Notes: generated from the letters alone by a model not told the origin. A stretch of 64,000 nt of DNA from Acanthochromis polyacanthus (GCF_021347895.1 NC_067132.1:12578995-12642994), one strand, 5' to 3'. Positions 1 to 13,886 are shown, counted from the first letter of the stretch. Program-made: numbers and translations.

Positions 1-920
1 TGAAATATCACCATTAATTGTTATTGTTCTCATACAAACAAATCAAAAGACAGTTTCTACACAAGATAAGGGACTAGAAAGGAGGCTGAGCAGCATCAAA
101 TGTATGTTTTAGTGTGGGAATGTTTAACAATTTTATGATATGGGATTTCTTAAAGGAAAATAGCTAAATTGGAAAGTGTCTTCTGGGCTACAAATGAAAT
201 CAAAAAGTTTAATCGTACGTAGAACGCTTTACAGACTTCATTCGGACATGTGTCAAAGAGTTAAAAAGCTGTAGAGTAGAATACATTAAGAAGATTTCAC
301 ATATCAGCTGTGTAACATAATAGCTGTGCAACACAAGAATTACGTGCATGACTATGCACTGTATATCTAATACTCTCTCTTTTATTGGCAACCTTGTTAT
401 TTGTCATGCCAGGAAAAGTGCAGATAATAGCAATAAAATCAGTGCAGTTAACGAGCTGAAGTTGACTGGAAGTTCTACTTACAGCTCTTATTATAAAGAA
501 CTAACTACTGATATCAAGGGGTAAAGGTCCATTCTCACTGCACTTATAATTCATCATATCTAATCTCAGGAAATTAAAAACGACAGCAGCCAATGTACAC
601 ATTGGAAAAAAAGAAAAGCACTCAGAGAGCGCAGTACTCTGCCAAGGCTGTTCATTCCCCCATATGGCCTTGTCAGAAATGCAGCATTTTTTTAAAAGAA
701 ATTCAGCATTTTTTTTAAATTAGTTATTGATAATCAGAAATCACAACAACATAGAAAAAGGCCATTTAATATCAATGTACCCACAAACAAAATGACGTTG
801 TGCAGAACACATTTGTATGTTAAACGTGTTCGTTGTGTACGGATACCGAATCATGTTACCTAAATTTGTAGTGGGAGGCAGGAAATGATGGGACTCGGAA
901 ACACCCCCACAATTTAATCA

Positions 921-1268
921 ATTGTTCCTCGTATCATTGATAAGTCTTGATAAGTCCACAGCGGTCGATTTATAGCAGGACGGTAATCATGTGATTGTTG
1001 ACAGACAGCTGGCATAGTGTTCACTTGTTGTCATAGTTACAGTGATGCTGTGCTGCTATCTTGCAATGATACAGAAATCTTTAACAAATTCGTGAATCCA
1101 GACTATAAGCCGCATCACTGCTAAAATCTAATCACTTGGTCCTTGTGTCATTTCCAACCTTCCCTGAAAATTTCATCCAAATCCGTTAGTTCGTTTTTGA
1201 ATAATATTGCTAACGGACTGATGACAGACAAACAAACCAATGCTTAACTTCACATAACTCCGCCGAGT
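921..1268 (-). repeat. dispersed repeat family X, copy 1 (inverted relative to copy 2)
   Basis: The reverse complement of this stretch matches 48511-48878 over nearly its whole length. Shared blocks include CGGCGGAGTTATGTGA, GAAATGACACAAGGA, TTGCAAGATAGC and CACAGCATCACTGTAACTATG-like DNA. The two copies differ by scattered substitutions and small indels, as expected of an old interspersed family. I do not recognise a coding domain in it and could not fix its termini, so its class is open; a non-autonomous DNA element is one possibility. Confidence 0.7.
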
Positions 1269-2653
1269 AATCATAATCAGGACCCACTGTAATATCTACT
1301 CTGTTTCATGCACTATATGTTTAACTACAAAACCATCACGAGGCACACCAAACTGTAGCGCAGCAACAGAAGCTGTTCACCACATCAGCTGACTTACAGC
1401 ATCACACACCGCAGCCTGTCTCTCTGTTGCAAGAAGAAGAAACGTTAGCTGATTGCTAATGTCAATTTTTTACCCTTTGGGGTGAGCATAACACTTCTCA
1501 GACATCTAAAATCTACCGTAGCTTGTCTCCTCCTCCTCCTCCTCCTCAGCAGCAGCAGTTATTATTAAAACACCTACAGGAAGCATACGTGAGACTTTAG
1601 TTGCTCAGTTTGAACTGTAAATATGGTAGAGAGATGCTATTCAGTAGCTCACTTGTGAAATATCTGCTGTAGCAACTGTGGGACTTGAAATTGTTCTTTT
1701 AATGTACTTGACTGCTTTGAATGGGTAGCAATTCACAATAATTAACAACTGCTGTCATCTTCGTGCTTGTGTATATGATACAATAAAGGAAACATATGTT
1801 GTATTTGAAGCTACATGTGCACAGATTTGTGTTTTAAATTTGTATTTCAATGTTGTGTCAATTATAACATAGCCAGAAGTAGCAACTTTGTGTTGTTTGT
1901 ATCATCAAATGTGGTGCACATGTACTGGTGTCTCTTGTGGAAATGATAGAATTATGAATACATGATACATAACTATGTAGCAGTGTTACATTCAAGTATC
2001 TACAGCATGGCCTTGTCCCCTAGTGAGTGTTCTTTAAACACTCTATAGAGGCTGAATGAGTAAGTGGACAAGAGACCATTCCAAGACCATGAACAGTAAA
2101 TCAACAGTGACAATTTGCAATGCATGTGGTGTAACATCAACAATTCAGCACTGAAACCAAACACACAGAGCAACTACTGCATAAATCTTTTCAGAAGTTG
2201 GTGGTATGCATCTAAAAGTTGGAGTTAGAACAGATCCGTTTTTCGCACTGTGATGTAATCAAAGCATTTCTTTAGACACCTACATTGAATGAATCGTCTT
2301 GCCGCATTACAATCCATTAAAAACACGTTTATAAGGTAAAAATGAGCCCCTTTTCAGACACTGGATACAGAACATTGTATTAATATGCTAAAGTGTCATA
2401 TACATGTCACTTGTAGATTAACGCCAGTCAAGGCTTTGTTTAGATAAAACTACCACAGGACAGAGAGAGCCTCAGTACATCCACGATGTTTGTCAAACAT
2501 TCAAGACTGGACAGTAAATCAAGTGATGTGTAATACATAATAATCCACTGATAAACAAAGGACTAAATCTGACAGCAGTTTATCAAAGTGTCCAAAAAAC
2601 AAAGTGTGGTTTTGTCAATGTGTGATGATTTTCTAACCACTACTGTTCAGGCC

Positions 2654-2986
2654 GGGGCTGCATAGTGGTTCCGTGGTTAGCACTGTCACCTTGCAGCTAC
2701 AAGCAGCTAGAAAGATCGCGGCCTGGGTCTGGGATCTTTATGCATGGAGTTTGCATGTTTTCCCTGTGCATGCATGGGTTTTCCCCGGGTTTTCCAGCTT
2801 CCTCTCACAGTCCAAAAACATACTGAGTTTAACTGATGATTCTAAAATGTCCGTAGGTGTGAACTCTGTGATAGACTGGTAGCATGTCCAGGGTGTCCCA
2901 TGCACTCTCCCTAAGTCAGCTGGGATAGACTCCAGTCCCCCCGCAACCCTAATGAGGTTAAATGGTGTTTAGATAATGGATGGATA
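2654..2986 (+). mobile_element. tRNA-headed SINE, copy A
   Basis: It begins with GGGGCTGCATAGTGG and a GTGGTTAGCACTGTC block that resembles a Pol III A box. It continues through the GCATGGAGTTTGCATG and GTCCAAAAACAT blocks and ends in AATGGATGGAT. The same order of blocks recurs at 10930, 15449 and 40308. The B-box region is diverged compared with the copy at 40308. The copy lies in vav3 intron 1. The open frame across it is a by-product of the repeat. Confidence 0.8.
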
Positions 2987-5900
2987 CTATTCCGGCTACT
3001 GTGATGAAGTTCAGAACTCAACCTGAGGACAACCGCGATCTAACAAATAATTTCACTGCAGCTGATTAACTGCAGTGAAGAAAGTACGTAGTGTGAACTT
3101 CTGTTAGATTCCGATAGATTCTGTCTCCGTGTCAAGGACTATTTATAATTATAAGCAATTGACAAAGTTACTGCAGTTGTTCCCACTCCTGTCTGATGCT
3201 GCTGGTATTTAATAAGTTTAGAGGAAAGACTCCTACAAACAACTGGAAGCAACAAACTGAATTTCAGCTCCTGTTAATGTTTTGGTCAAAACATAAATTA
3301 TATTATTGGTGAGTCTCTTTTATCTGGCTCGTTACAGTTTCTTTCTTCGTTACAATAAAGTTGTACTTTTGTTGACATTCTTATTTTGATTCATCTATAG
3401 TGTACAGTCTGCGATATGAATCTGTGATGAACAAGTATTATTATTCACTTTAACCGCATTGCTTTATGTGGTTCACCCCTCTGATCTATTATCAACTATC
3501 ATGTATTTCCATTTCAGTAACAATCCACCAATCAGCTTTATTCCTCTGTAATTACACTGTAAAACCTGATGTGAACCCCAAAGTTCTCAAACTAAATTTA
3601 CATGTTCACATTTGGGACATTTTACTTTACATTATCAAACAGACTCACAAGCTCCTGTTTCCTCAAACTATATGAACTGCTTTACCAAAAATAAAATTAA
3701 GACATTCTGTGTGCCTCATTCTTCCACACTACCTCTATCTAACTTTAGTCTCAGCGAGTGAAGAGCGAGCCTCGGAGCCTTTGAAGCCTGCTGCATGGAG
3801 TGCTCACTGTGTGAAACTGGCTTTTCTCTCCTTTGTTTAACATCACAGAACTTTGGTCTCAGTTTTATAAAATATACATATGTGCCATGTATAATGTATT
3901 ATAGTGTTCTCCAAGTATGCTGTGAGTACAAATGTAATACAGCTGTCAAGGTCTTCAAGAGTCAAAGTCTGGTCAGCTGGAATGTCACGCTGGCTGCTTA
4001 CCTGTCAAAAAGTGGAGTTTAATTTACTGGGTATCAAAAAATGTTGAATCTTTTGACAGATTTTCACTTCTAGGGCTTGTTATATGTAGCCTGATACTAC
4101 AGAGTTTTGCATCACTATGGTATAAATGGATAACTAATTCATAAATGAGTCAATAAAGCCTTCATGGCACCTATTTGTTGGTTGGGAATCTTGTTTTTCT
4201 GTGTTCTGATGTGTAGCCGTTTGATCCTCGTTAAAATTAGACCCGACTCTTACTCACAGCATGTCTTTCTCTCACTTTCACTTTTCACAAATGAAGAACA
4301 GGCCTTGAAATCTTTGAAGCCGACTCTGTGAAGAGCAAAGTGGGGCGGTTTTTTGGCTGCGCAAAGAGAGAAGCGGCTTTTCTCTTCATTGCGTCTGACA
4401 TCTACACTGCATTGGTCTGAGCTCGATCGAGGGCATGTTTAGTTTCACTTCCTTCCTCTATTCCGTTTCCTGATTTCCTGTGCATGTCGAGGCTCTTGGC
4501 TGGTCTGTGCGAGAGGCTCTCAGCAGCTGGTCGGTTCGCAACTATGTTCTCACTCTCAATCCACAGCCCATAATCCTGTTTCACGGAAAACAAGGCAACA
4601 GTAGGCTTAACAAGTTAGGGGCGCCGGGGCAGACTTAAGATTTCAATTTCAATCAAATTGTATAATTATATACTTTGAAACCCCCCAACAAGTTTGTTTT
4701 TATGCATTTATGGAGCTGTTTATGTGACTCGCTGGCTGCCCTTTGCCCCAATAGGCATCCTGTCACATTAGTTTGTTTTTAGTACACTTTATAGCCGCAT
4801 TTGAACAGAAAAAATACCCGTACAAGCAGCTGAATGCCACAACCACCAACTTAACCAAGCATGGTTTAGAAGACATTTTCAGTTTTATTAACAGAAACAG
4901 ATTCAGCAGAATACTAAACCAAACATTTCAAGACACAGACGGGTAAAAAGACTGCATGTTCGACCGCATGGTCTGCTCGTTGCACCATGACAAGCGATCC
5001 ATAGTTCCTCTTCAAGCTAAACCCTTGATTTCCACTGTGCAAGACCAAACACAACTGCTGATTATGTGGTGTTTTCTCTGGTAGGAAAGCAAAATGCTGC
5101 ATTTGCTGCGGTCGGGCTGTGTCTAGACTGTGTAATTAGTTCATTACCGCCCTGTAAAACTCCCATCAAAGAGGGTGAAAATGTTGCTGATCCTAAGCCC
5201 ATAACTGAAAATCTAAGTTCTTTGTTTTAAATTGTCATAGAAAACCTTGCAAACACACACAGTCAAATCATCCAATATTTGCTCATAGCACTGCCATCAT
5301 TCTTCATCTTCTGCTTGAGAGAAGGCTACAGCACAGATCAGGTCATTTCTTCAGTAAATAGATGGATCACACCTACTTCACCTCATCATTTTACAGCATG
5401 TAAGTAGTTTTCAGTCTCTTTGTTGCCCTCGCATGATCCATTTCTCAACATAACTGGCTCCCTCCAGCCCATACAAATCATCCAAACACAATTAATGTTG
5501 CAGAACGAGAAGCAGCCCGTCCTCATGCCAACACCACACATGTGAACTCTCCAGAGCTTCTGATGCATTGTACTTTAATTACGCAGCCAACCCCAGCACA
5601 GCGGGTTATCCCTGCAGGTCCCTTTATGTCCTCTGAGATGCCTCTATGGAGGCAAAACAGACTCTTTGTAGCTCTGTCCTTTCAGCGCCTTTGTCTCTCC
5701 ATCTCATAGGTCCCACGGGTGAGGCCACAGCGGTGTCCCATGTGTTATTATTGGCCAATGATAAAGTAGCTGCCACGGTCCTCATGAATTATGCAGGGCG
5801 AAAGGGAAGCAACTCCACCCTCAGTTATGTAAATTTAACTTGGAGGAGACAGAGGGAGCAAAGTTGCTGGGGGGGTCCCGACGCCCATTTCTCTAGTAGC

Positions 5901-7191
5901 GATGTGCACATCAGGGAGCTTGTATCCAGCAGCACAGAGTGTGAATGTGTGTGAAAGGGAAAGCTGTCGTGATCTACTGACACACATCTAAAGTACGAGT
6001 TAAGTTTCAGAACAAATGTACAATATTCAGAGTGATCCTCGCAATGTAACAATGTTTTACCACTCATCTGAACAGGAAATGAGCATTTAAGCAGCCCATA
6101 ATTGCTGTAATATGCATTGTTTGGTGGGATTGTATCTTTAGAGATCCTTTGGTCAACAACAATTTATGCACTTTGCTTCTTTGCAAAAAACAAATGACCG
6201 ATTCAAAAACGCTGGTTGATCAGGCACCACCTCAAAACCTTCAGCTCCAAAAAACAGTTTTAAGACACTGCAGTAACAAGGTATCATGAGCAAAAGCAGT
6301 ACTTTTGCGCAGTGTCTGCTGACATACACATGAACTTGCAAGTGCATTTTGTAAATGTGTGGGATCCTGCCTACTACTGATGCTAATATGCCTCTAAATG
6401 TAGCTTCATCACTGGTGTGGTGTGAGTAAGCCACTCAGCCATGCATAAAACAAAGTCTGCCTATAAATAACCCAGTCTGGGCCAGGCCAGGCTAGACCAG
6501 GTGCTGAGTGTAAGTATGGTTCATCAACCCTCTACGCATGGGATTCTGTTGTATGTCAGTGTGCCACAGTGGACAGAAAACTCTGAACTATTGTTGTCTC
6601 TGAATTAGCAATGATATTGGTTCTAGCAGCAAATGGACCAACATTCTCCTCTTACAGCCCCAATCTAGTTTTCACTGAAATCTCTGGGTAAACGGATCCT
6701 TACACAGCTGACTTTCATTCCGCTTAATGACATTAAAATCCTATATGCTTTTTTAAATTGTCCACTTGACCTGTGCGCTCAAATCGAACAGCGGATACCC
6801 AATTCGATTGTGAACGAACAGTAAATGCATATTATATTGACTGTGTCACCGTGACTCTGAGTGCTTCTTTTTCCAGGAAACAGGCATAATCCTGCTCTCC
6901 ATTATATGGTCAGTACATCATGGTGCTCATATTCATACCTAATCCTCTAGTTTGCATTAGATGGGCATCCATTAAAGGTAATATACTGTAGTCTGTGTGT
7001 GGTACAGTCTAATGCTCCAACAGTAGATCTGCAGACTCTGTAGGTGAGTGTCTACCTCACTGTGTGCTGTCAGCAGGCCAGACAGCCAGATTCACTGTGT
7101 TATGAAGGTGAATATTAATCTGGCGCTGGCTTAGGCTGTCCTGTTACTGAGACAGATGGTATCTGACAAACAGGAGCCACGTGGCCACAGA

Positions 7192-7259
<68 letters not shown>
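7192..7259. repeat. (ATCT)n microsatellite
   Basis: About 17 near-perfect tetranucleotide units lie in vav3 intron 1. The serine/isoleucine/tyrosine/leucine-rich frame over it is only a translation of the repeat. Confidence 0.95.
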
Positions 7260-8157
7260 AAAGAGCAAACCACAAAACACAAAGGATCATAATAACTCCT
7301 ATTACCAAACAATCCAAATAAATGCCTTATTTGCTCAATTTCTGAATTTAAAAAACACCTTATATTTTGTCTATATGGTAAATCTTTTAAAGTAAACCGA
7401 TTTATGTCATTAGTGCAGTCCACAACAAAGCCCAGTCACCACTTAAGGCTTATCCACCAGTATATACATCACCCACAGAGGGCAGATAGCCAGAGGTCTG
7501 TACGCACTATTTACTGTGTACTAAAACAGTCTAATAGTCACTATAAGTAACTTATGCAACTAATTCAAGTAAAAAAATCAGAAAAAGTCCGAATTTTGTC
7601 ATTTTCTCTCAGAGATTAACTTTTACACAGCGCTAAATCCGCCCATAGTAAATACCCACCAAACTCTGTTTATTTTTTTCTGTAATTTTGTGTCCTGTAG
7701 CGAATTGTCGAAGTATTCGTGTAATGACACAACAATTCTGAGTGCCCTATGATGGAAACGAGCCCGCGTTTCCTTCGGCGTACATTTCGCACACAAGTAA
7801 AGACTGGAATGAACACAGTTTCAACTAATATGATTCGTTGACTTCGTATTTGTACTGTTTCCGTCACCGACTAGTACACAGCGGGGGCGGTAGCGAGCGC
7901 CGTTACCAAGATTTAAAAAGTAGAATTTTTCCTGAAAGTATTTCATAATATGTGGATTATATTAAGCCGAATCTTATATTAAGAGGTTTCAATTAAGATA
8001 CAATTCAGCTGTATTCTACAAGGAATGCAACCGCTGCCTAGGACGAGGGAGGCTTTAAACCGGCGTAACTTTCACCGAGTCTGGCAGCGCTCTCACCATC
8101 GGGGCTGTAAGTTTGGCGATGCAGTGAGGCACAGGCGCTGGAGAGACCGTTTCTTAC

Positions 8158-8364
8158 CTGTGACATTTGAGGTCGGAGGTTGATCTCCTTCAGGTTGATG
8201 GACTGGGGCCGCAGGTTGTTGAGCAGGTGGCACAGCAGGACTCCATCCCGGAGGGTCTGCGCCAAGTCGAACACCTGAGCGGACTCCCATGTAACCCGGT
8301 GGCTCGCTGGAAGCACCTTGCAGTTGATCAGCCACAGCGCGCACTGCCTCCAGTACTCCATCAT
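8158..8364 (-). CDS. vav3: VAV3-type guanine nucleotide exchange factor, first coding exon
   Basis: This exon encodes the first 69 residues of a Vav family protein, a multidomain exchange factor for Rho/Rac GTPases acting below receptor tyrosine kinases and immune receptors. The visible part is the start of the N-terminal calponin-homology domain, which in Vav proteins helps hold the exchange factor inactive. It starts MMEYWRQC, carries [20 protein letters not shown] and ends in INLRPQMSQ. The combination of [19 protein letters not shown] and [14 protein letters not shown] is closer to VAV3 than to VAV1 or VAV2 as I know them. The exon ends on the minus strand as CAG followed by a GTAAGAAA donor at 8157, phase 0. 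The second Met at 8361 could also be the start, since human VAV family members have a single Met there. All later exons lie outside the window. Confidence 0.93.
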
Positions 8365-8640
8365 TATTCTGACTTGAGCCGAACGAGCTTTGAGAGAATT
8401 TAAGAAACGAAACTGCTGTCGGTTTGGTGGTGCCCTTAAACGGGATCCATGCTACATCCGTGAAGCGTAAAACCCGGTGAAACGGCAGTGGAGCTCTGCG
8501 GAGAGCAGCTGGAGATGCAGGCGGCCGCTCAGAGGATGACAGTCCGGTGTAGTGAGGCTGTGGATGGAGCGCACCCTGCACTCTTCCTCTCTCTCTCTGT
8601 CTCTCTTCCCTCCCCCTCACCCAGTTCCTCACCTCTTCCG
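8365..8640 (-). promoter_or_regulatory. vav3: vav3 5' UTR / proximal promoter region
   Basis: The DNA directly upstream of the vav3 start is richer in G+C and CpG than its surroundings. It contains a pyrimidine/purine-strand run near 8583-8615 (CTCTCTCT-type on the plus strand). No TATA box is obvious. The assignment rests on position and base composition only. Confidence 0.4.
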
Positions 8641-10929
8641 CTTGCCTCCCATGCTAGTGTATGAAATGACAGTACACGGAATAACCTCACTTAACATTTA
8701 GTGAAACAGAAAGCAACATGGACTGTAATAAAATTACCATCTTATTTAACTCTCGCAGCCATTAACTATGCAAATCCTGCTGCTTGGACAGAAAGTAGCT
8801 ATAATGATAGGGCAGGTCTAGAAATTATTAAACAAGCCAAATGAGTTTATCTCTCTGACATACAGATCCTCTTTCATCCCTATTATATGTCACTTTCTGT
8901 TAAATATATTGATATTTAAGCTGGCTGTGGTCATGGTTTATGATTCATAAAGCTTCTGAATCTCTTATTGCACCCTCATTTCATATCATAAAGTGGGTTG
9001 AAGACCCTATAACCAATGCTTCTCTGTCAATATATTACATAAACAAATGTAACTACACTCATTAAACTAACACCTTACATTTGTGTATAGTTGCTTTGTA
9101 TTTTATATTACCACAACTTGCTTATTCAGTGATGCACCAAGAGATCATACCATTGTCAGTTTCATGAGTGAATTGCCAGTTTGGGGAGGAAAAAGTGCAA
9201 AACTGTCAACTTGTGCTTAAAATGCTGAAGACACACTTCATCCTCAAGAGGTATGTCGGAGTTAAAGACCCCCTCCGGTGTAAATCAAATGCTTTACCTT
9301 GTTAACATGACCATATGGTGTTTTTTCTATATGCTGTTAGACACAGCGTGAGCTAAATAGACAGTCACTGCTACGGTTGGGCAATTCCACCTTGAACCTG
9401 ATGACAGTGTCAAAATTCAGACTTTTACTGTTTCCTACAACCTAAGGAACCAAGCTTGTCAGGTTGCAGGATGGACCTTTCTGTTTCATTATCCATCTTC
9501 AGGTTTGGTTTCCCGTTCGAACATGTATGACTGATTTACTCCAATGCGTAGAGTGGTTTTACAGTGTTTGAGCAGAGGTGTAGGGGAGCTGGTGTGCTCG
9601 AGGTGCAGCACTGTGGAGAGGTGCTTGAAGAGAGGTAGGTAGTTCATGAATCCATACGTTCTAGAGGAAACAGCAGTGTAGAGTTATATCGAAGCCTAAT
9701 GTTAGAAGTTCTATGTAGACTCCTGCGGACTACAGAAGCAGTGTAACAGCAACAACTACAGTATGTGTCTGTGGGTGTCTGCAGCTGTTTGTGTGCATCC
9801 ACAAGGGAGTGTAATCAAGGCCTAAACCATTTTAAGGAACAAGGGGATAACTGTAATTTAAAAAATAAAAATGACATAGAAATAACAAAGGAAATGTGGA
9901 ATACAATATGAGAAAAGCTAATCTCCTCCACAAACTCACTAAATTGAAGAGACTTCTGCTGGAAAAGCATTCCTTGCTATTTCATAACCCTAAAATAAAC
10001 AAAAATCCAGACAAATGAGGACCCCACTGAAATGCTGGAGGAGCGGTAGAATACATATAGTCTGATCTTGTCCACTTACCAAGCTGTTTTTGGGAGGAAG
10101 TGTCCAAACCGATCTCCAAGGTACCAGGCTTTGAGGTTAATAGGTCCTTCCGAACACTATACCTCAGACTTCCCCCAGGAGATCTAAGCAAGAATGGTGT
10201 ATATTTATTAATGATCTTTATGGCAGCCAGCAAGAATGCTGTCACAAGGTGCTGGCTTTGAAAACACGGCCCTTCTGTGGATACTTTTATAAATATTGTC
10301 AATCAGTTATCTCATATCGAGCAGATCACCTATAACCTCAGGCTACAAAAGGACCCTTTTCTTAGCTCAGTAACTTCAAAGATGCTATCTGCTTAAACTT
10401 GCCTGTGCAGGTGCACATACAGATACATCTATACTGTGTGAAAATGCGTATAGGTAGACAGATGAGAACGAGTGTATGTGTTATTTTCTTATCTAAGTTG
10501 TGACTCCCTGACCATGTTGTTTGCTATGTACATTTAGCCATGTTTGTCGTAAAAATAAGAAAAATAAAGTTTAAAAAAACTACTTTAAAATATGTAATTT
10601 TAACATGTAAATATTTGTTTTTAAGAGTTTAATCCACAAGGTGAAACCAACACAGAGACACCGTAACAATGCCTTATGTGTAGCTGTATAAAGAAGGTTA
10701 AAAAGGTAATTACTAAATAACAGCTGTGATTCTGTTCCTGCTGTACCTTTAGAATTTGATTTACTGATTTGATTTGATAGTGTGTCCATTAAAATCATTT
10801 CCAGTTTCAATCTACTACCTGCACTGTTTCCTGTTTTGGAAAATGGAAGCATAACTACTTCTGTTTTTAGTATCGTCATACTAACATGGCATCATAGACA
10901 TATACAAATACAAATGTGAGAGTTAGAGT
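8641..10929. other. intergenic, nothing recognised
   Basis: AT-rich DNA upstream of vav3. No ORF shows a known domain or splice-supported continuation, and I could not delimit any repeat here. Confidence 0.5.
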
Positions 10930-11292
10930 TGGGCTGCCCAGTAGCTTGGTGGTTAGCACTGTCGCCTTGCAGCAAGAAGATCCCAGGTCATGTCCCAGCC
11001 TTCCTGGGATCTTTCTGCATGGAGTCTACGTGTTTTCCCTGTGCATGCGCAGGTTTTCTTCAGGTACTCCGGTTTCCTCCCACAGTTCAAAAACATGCTG
11101 AGATTAACTAGTGATTCTAAATTGCCTGTAGATGTGAGTGTGATTGTTTGTCTCTATATGTAGCCCTGTGATAGACTTGTGACCTGTCCAGAGTGTCTCC
11201 TGCCTTCACCCTAAGTCAGCTGGGATAGACTCTCGCCCCCTACAACCCTAATGACGATTAAGTGGTGTATAGATAATGGATAAATGGATGGA
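10930..11292 (+). mobile_element. tRNA-headed SINE, copy B
   Basis: Starts GGCTGCCCAGTAGCTTGGTG followed by GTTAGCACTGTCGCC. It contains GCATGGAGTCTACGTG, a CACAGTTCAAAAACATG block and a GATTGTTTGTCT block, and ends in GGATAAATGGATGGA. It is a full-length copy of the family seen at 40308, with moderate divergence. Confidence 0.8.
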
Positions 11293-13550
11293 CATTTAGA
11301 ATTTTGTCCAGTATGAAAAAGTCCAACAAAAAGTGAATAAATCAATTATTCATAATGCAATAATAGTAAACAAATCTGCTTTTATGATATGAGGTAAATG
11401 TTTTTTTCACACCACCTCAAGAAAGAGACAGACACGTGTAAAGGCGTACTATTTCTTATAAATGGGAAGCATTAACATTTCTTGCTCATTCATTTTGCAA
11501 ATGCATGAACCTGCTTATCACGCCACTGAGAGCTTGATTGGCATGACTGAGCCAATATATGGTCTAACTGAAGCTGGGTTTATCTTTTATTGCCTGTATG
11601 TGACTAAAATGAAGAAAGTGTCCTCAGATTGCGCTGTGTGCTGACTGCTCTGGTTTGACTTATAGGCATCAAATTAAATGTTTTAAATTGCTCGGTAATG
11701 GAAATGGAAATGATGCGGGGTATTACAGAATGTGTAAGCAGCCTTTTCATCGTTAGCACATGCTAGATTATCACGTAGCACTGTAGCTTGTGCCTATAAA
11801 CACACAATCTGGCTGTGAATGTGTAATACTCTGTCGTTATTAAGTTGCTCCTGAGCAAGGCAATTAAACTGACAAACTGGAGCTACAAAATAAGAGTCAA
11901 GTAAGCAGCATCCGGGGATGAATGTGAAGCAGCAGAGGGCACCTGCAAAACCAATTAGACTGATGCAAGCTTTTATTGATCCCTGTTGTACTGTTAGAAC
12001 GAAAAGCAACAAGCTGCAAAATTATTGTTTGAGGAGAATAAACACGTGAAAAAGTTAATAGCAAAACAATATACTGCTGCAGGAGGATGTGATAAAGATA
12101 GAGAGCTCTGCCTTTAATGCAGAAATGTGTGGATTGAATGACGGAGACAGGAATGTGAGACATCTAATATGTGAAAATGAATGCAACCCTCTAAGAAGAA
12201 AGTGCTGGTAATCACATTAACAGCGAGGCTGCTCTTACAGTATGCACGGCAGCGATGGGAGATTAGAAGAGAAGACCTGCGCACCTTCCAGATTAATTTC
12301 ATTTCCAATAAGATCTCCAGACACGAAGAGGAAGAACCTGGATGAAAGAAATAAAGCTCTGTGCAGACTGTGTGCTCTGCTGAGTGCATTTACATACAAT
12401 GACTGAACACATGGGCCTGTGCAAACAATGCGGTGAAGATTAGTCTCCAGCATTTTGCCGTTGTAAACACTTCTGTGATCCTCAATTCTTCGCTCTCTCT
12501 CCCCATCTCAGTTCCTCATCTCCACCTCTGCTCTCCATATTTGTGCAGAGGATTTAGATGAATGTCGGAGTGGGAACGCCAGCACGAATGTCTCCTCTTC
12601 CACTGATCTACATTGCACTGAGATAAAGACTAATGAAAAACGGAGGTTGGTTGCGGTTCAGCTGTGAGCATCCAGCTTTGTCTTCCACAGGCTGAACACT
12701 GGATGCCATGGCTGGCATTGCACAGATGACAGGAGAGGTGGCTGCAGTGGCCGGATGCTGGCGAACTGCTCAGCACCCTTCTTCTATTTCAACTTCCTCT
12801 CCCAAACTGGACAGCCCTGCATCCTGGCAATTATCAGCATTCCTCTGATTAATGCTGCACAGCGACTCGGGGAGAACACACACACATAAACACACTGCAT
12901 GGTTCGTATGTTGGAATTAAGGCTGTACAGTGCATTTTCAGCCTTTATCACACAAGACTTGCTTTAATTGTTCAGTTCAAATTGCACTAACATGTGCTGC
13001 CAAAACCCAGTGATCCGAAGAGTTCATGCTGTTTTTTGTTTTTTTTTCTAGCACCACTGCATTTGCATGAAAACAGGATGTTACTGTCTTCAATTTTCCA
13101 TCAATGCACAGATGACTGATTTGCCTATTTCTGGGTTATTTCACCTGGAAGATGACCAGAAATGAAAGGTAATGACTAACCACATGAACTTCCAAGTAAC
13201 AGCATGATTATTTCTGGGCACATATGGCAGACGTGATGCGGCTGCCAGGGTTTCTTCGCCACTGTCACAGCACATAATTAAAGTCAACAATCAAATGCAA
13301 ACTATAATGTTGTTTGCGTGGTTGAAGACAAAGAAATTATGGCATAAGGCAGAAGGAAGACTAAATCAAAAATGTCACACAATAAACAGTATTTAAGTGA
13401 TTATAAGGAGCCTACAGGCACGTACCAGATGTGTATGTATTTTTGGCCTACTTCCATTTATGTGTGTTTTCAGAGTGTTTTACAAGCTTCAATCTGCACA
13501 TTCTCTCCAGATACCAGGTCTAGTTACATTAGGACAGCTGATTACTGATA
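11293..13550. other. intergenic, nothing recognised
   Basis: No gene-like ORF or delimited repeat. Two minus-strand frames of 88-91 codons between 11897 and 12389 have no recognisable domain. Part of 12100-12900 is less AT-rich and could be conserved non-coding DNA, which cannot be judged from one sequence. Confidence 0.45.
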
Positions 13551-13558
13551 TATTATTA

Positions 13559-13886
13559 AGGTAGTGTCTACAGATACGGACCTGTACCCGTAGCCTGTAG
13601 CCTACGGATACGGCACTTTCCATTATACAGACCCGTACGCGAGTCTCGCGAGTCAAGAATCTGCTAACCTCTGCAAAATGTTGAAAGGTAAGCAAAGGTT
13701 AGGGTTAGGGTTAATGTTAGGGTTAGGTTTAGGGTCCGTACCTGTAGTACCGATGCTCCGGGTCCGTACCTCTAGCGTCTACCGGGGGTCACGTGACCAG
13801 ATCTCGCGTATCTGATTCGCAAATGGAAAGTGCCGTATCCGTAGGCCACAGGCTAGAGGTACGGGTCCGTACCTCTAGCAACTTCC
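13559..13886. mobile_element. hAT-like MITE with internal telomere-type repeats
   Basis: A 328 bp element flanked by 8 bp direct repeats TATTATTA at 13551-13558 and 13887-13894. The ends are inverted repeats: AGGTAGTGTC reads against AGGAAGTTGC. Longer subterminal arms follow (about 13578-13657 against 13795-13868), sharing CCTACGGATACGGCACTTTC in inverted orientation. Between the arms, at about 13694-13734, is a run of TTAGGG and TTAGGG-like units. An 8 bp target duplication is typical of the hAT superfamily. It has no transposase and so would depend on an autonomous relative. Confidence 0.8.
13694..13734 (+). repeat. short telomere-like (TTAGGG) tract
   Basis: Several GGTTAGGG/TTAGGG units with variants such as TTAATG and TTTAGGG. 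They lie exactly between the arms of the inverted-repeat element at 13559-13886, so they appear to travel with the element and not to mark a chromosome fusion. Confidence 0.75.

Larger units (their letters stand above)
1..8157 (-). other. vav3: vav3 intron 1 (3' part, runs off the window)
   Basis: This is the sequence downstream of the first vav3 coding exon on the minus strand. I looked for the expected second exon, which should continue the calponin-homology domain with an FLCLKNIR-like motif, and did not find it, so the whole stretch reads as first-intron DNA. It holds a dispersed repeat at 921-1268, a SINE at 2654-2986 and an ATCT microsatellite at 7192-7259. A short CTC/CAG-rich run lies near 1521-1557. 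The remaining short open frames look random: no domain, no splice support. A long first intron is normal for vertebrate VAV3. Confidence 0.6.

Noticed and set aside
5646..5954. A 102-codon ORF in vav3 intron 1
   Set aside because: No recognised domain, no splice context and on the strand opposite vav3.
7156..7395. ORF with repeated serine-isoleucine-tyrosine-leucine units
   Set aside because: Pure translation of the ATCT microsatellite.
8093..8632. A 179-codon minus-strand frame overlapping vav3 exon 1
   Set aside because: It is a shadow of the GC-rich 5' region in another frame; the overlapping frame from 8364 matches VAV3 and has the correct donor.
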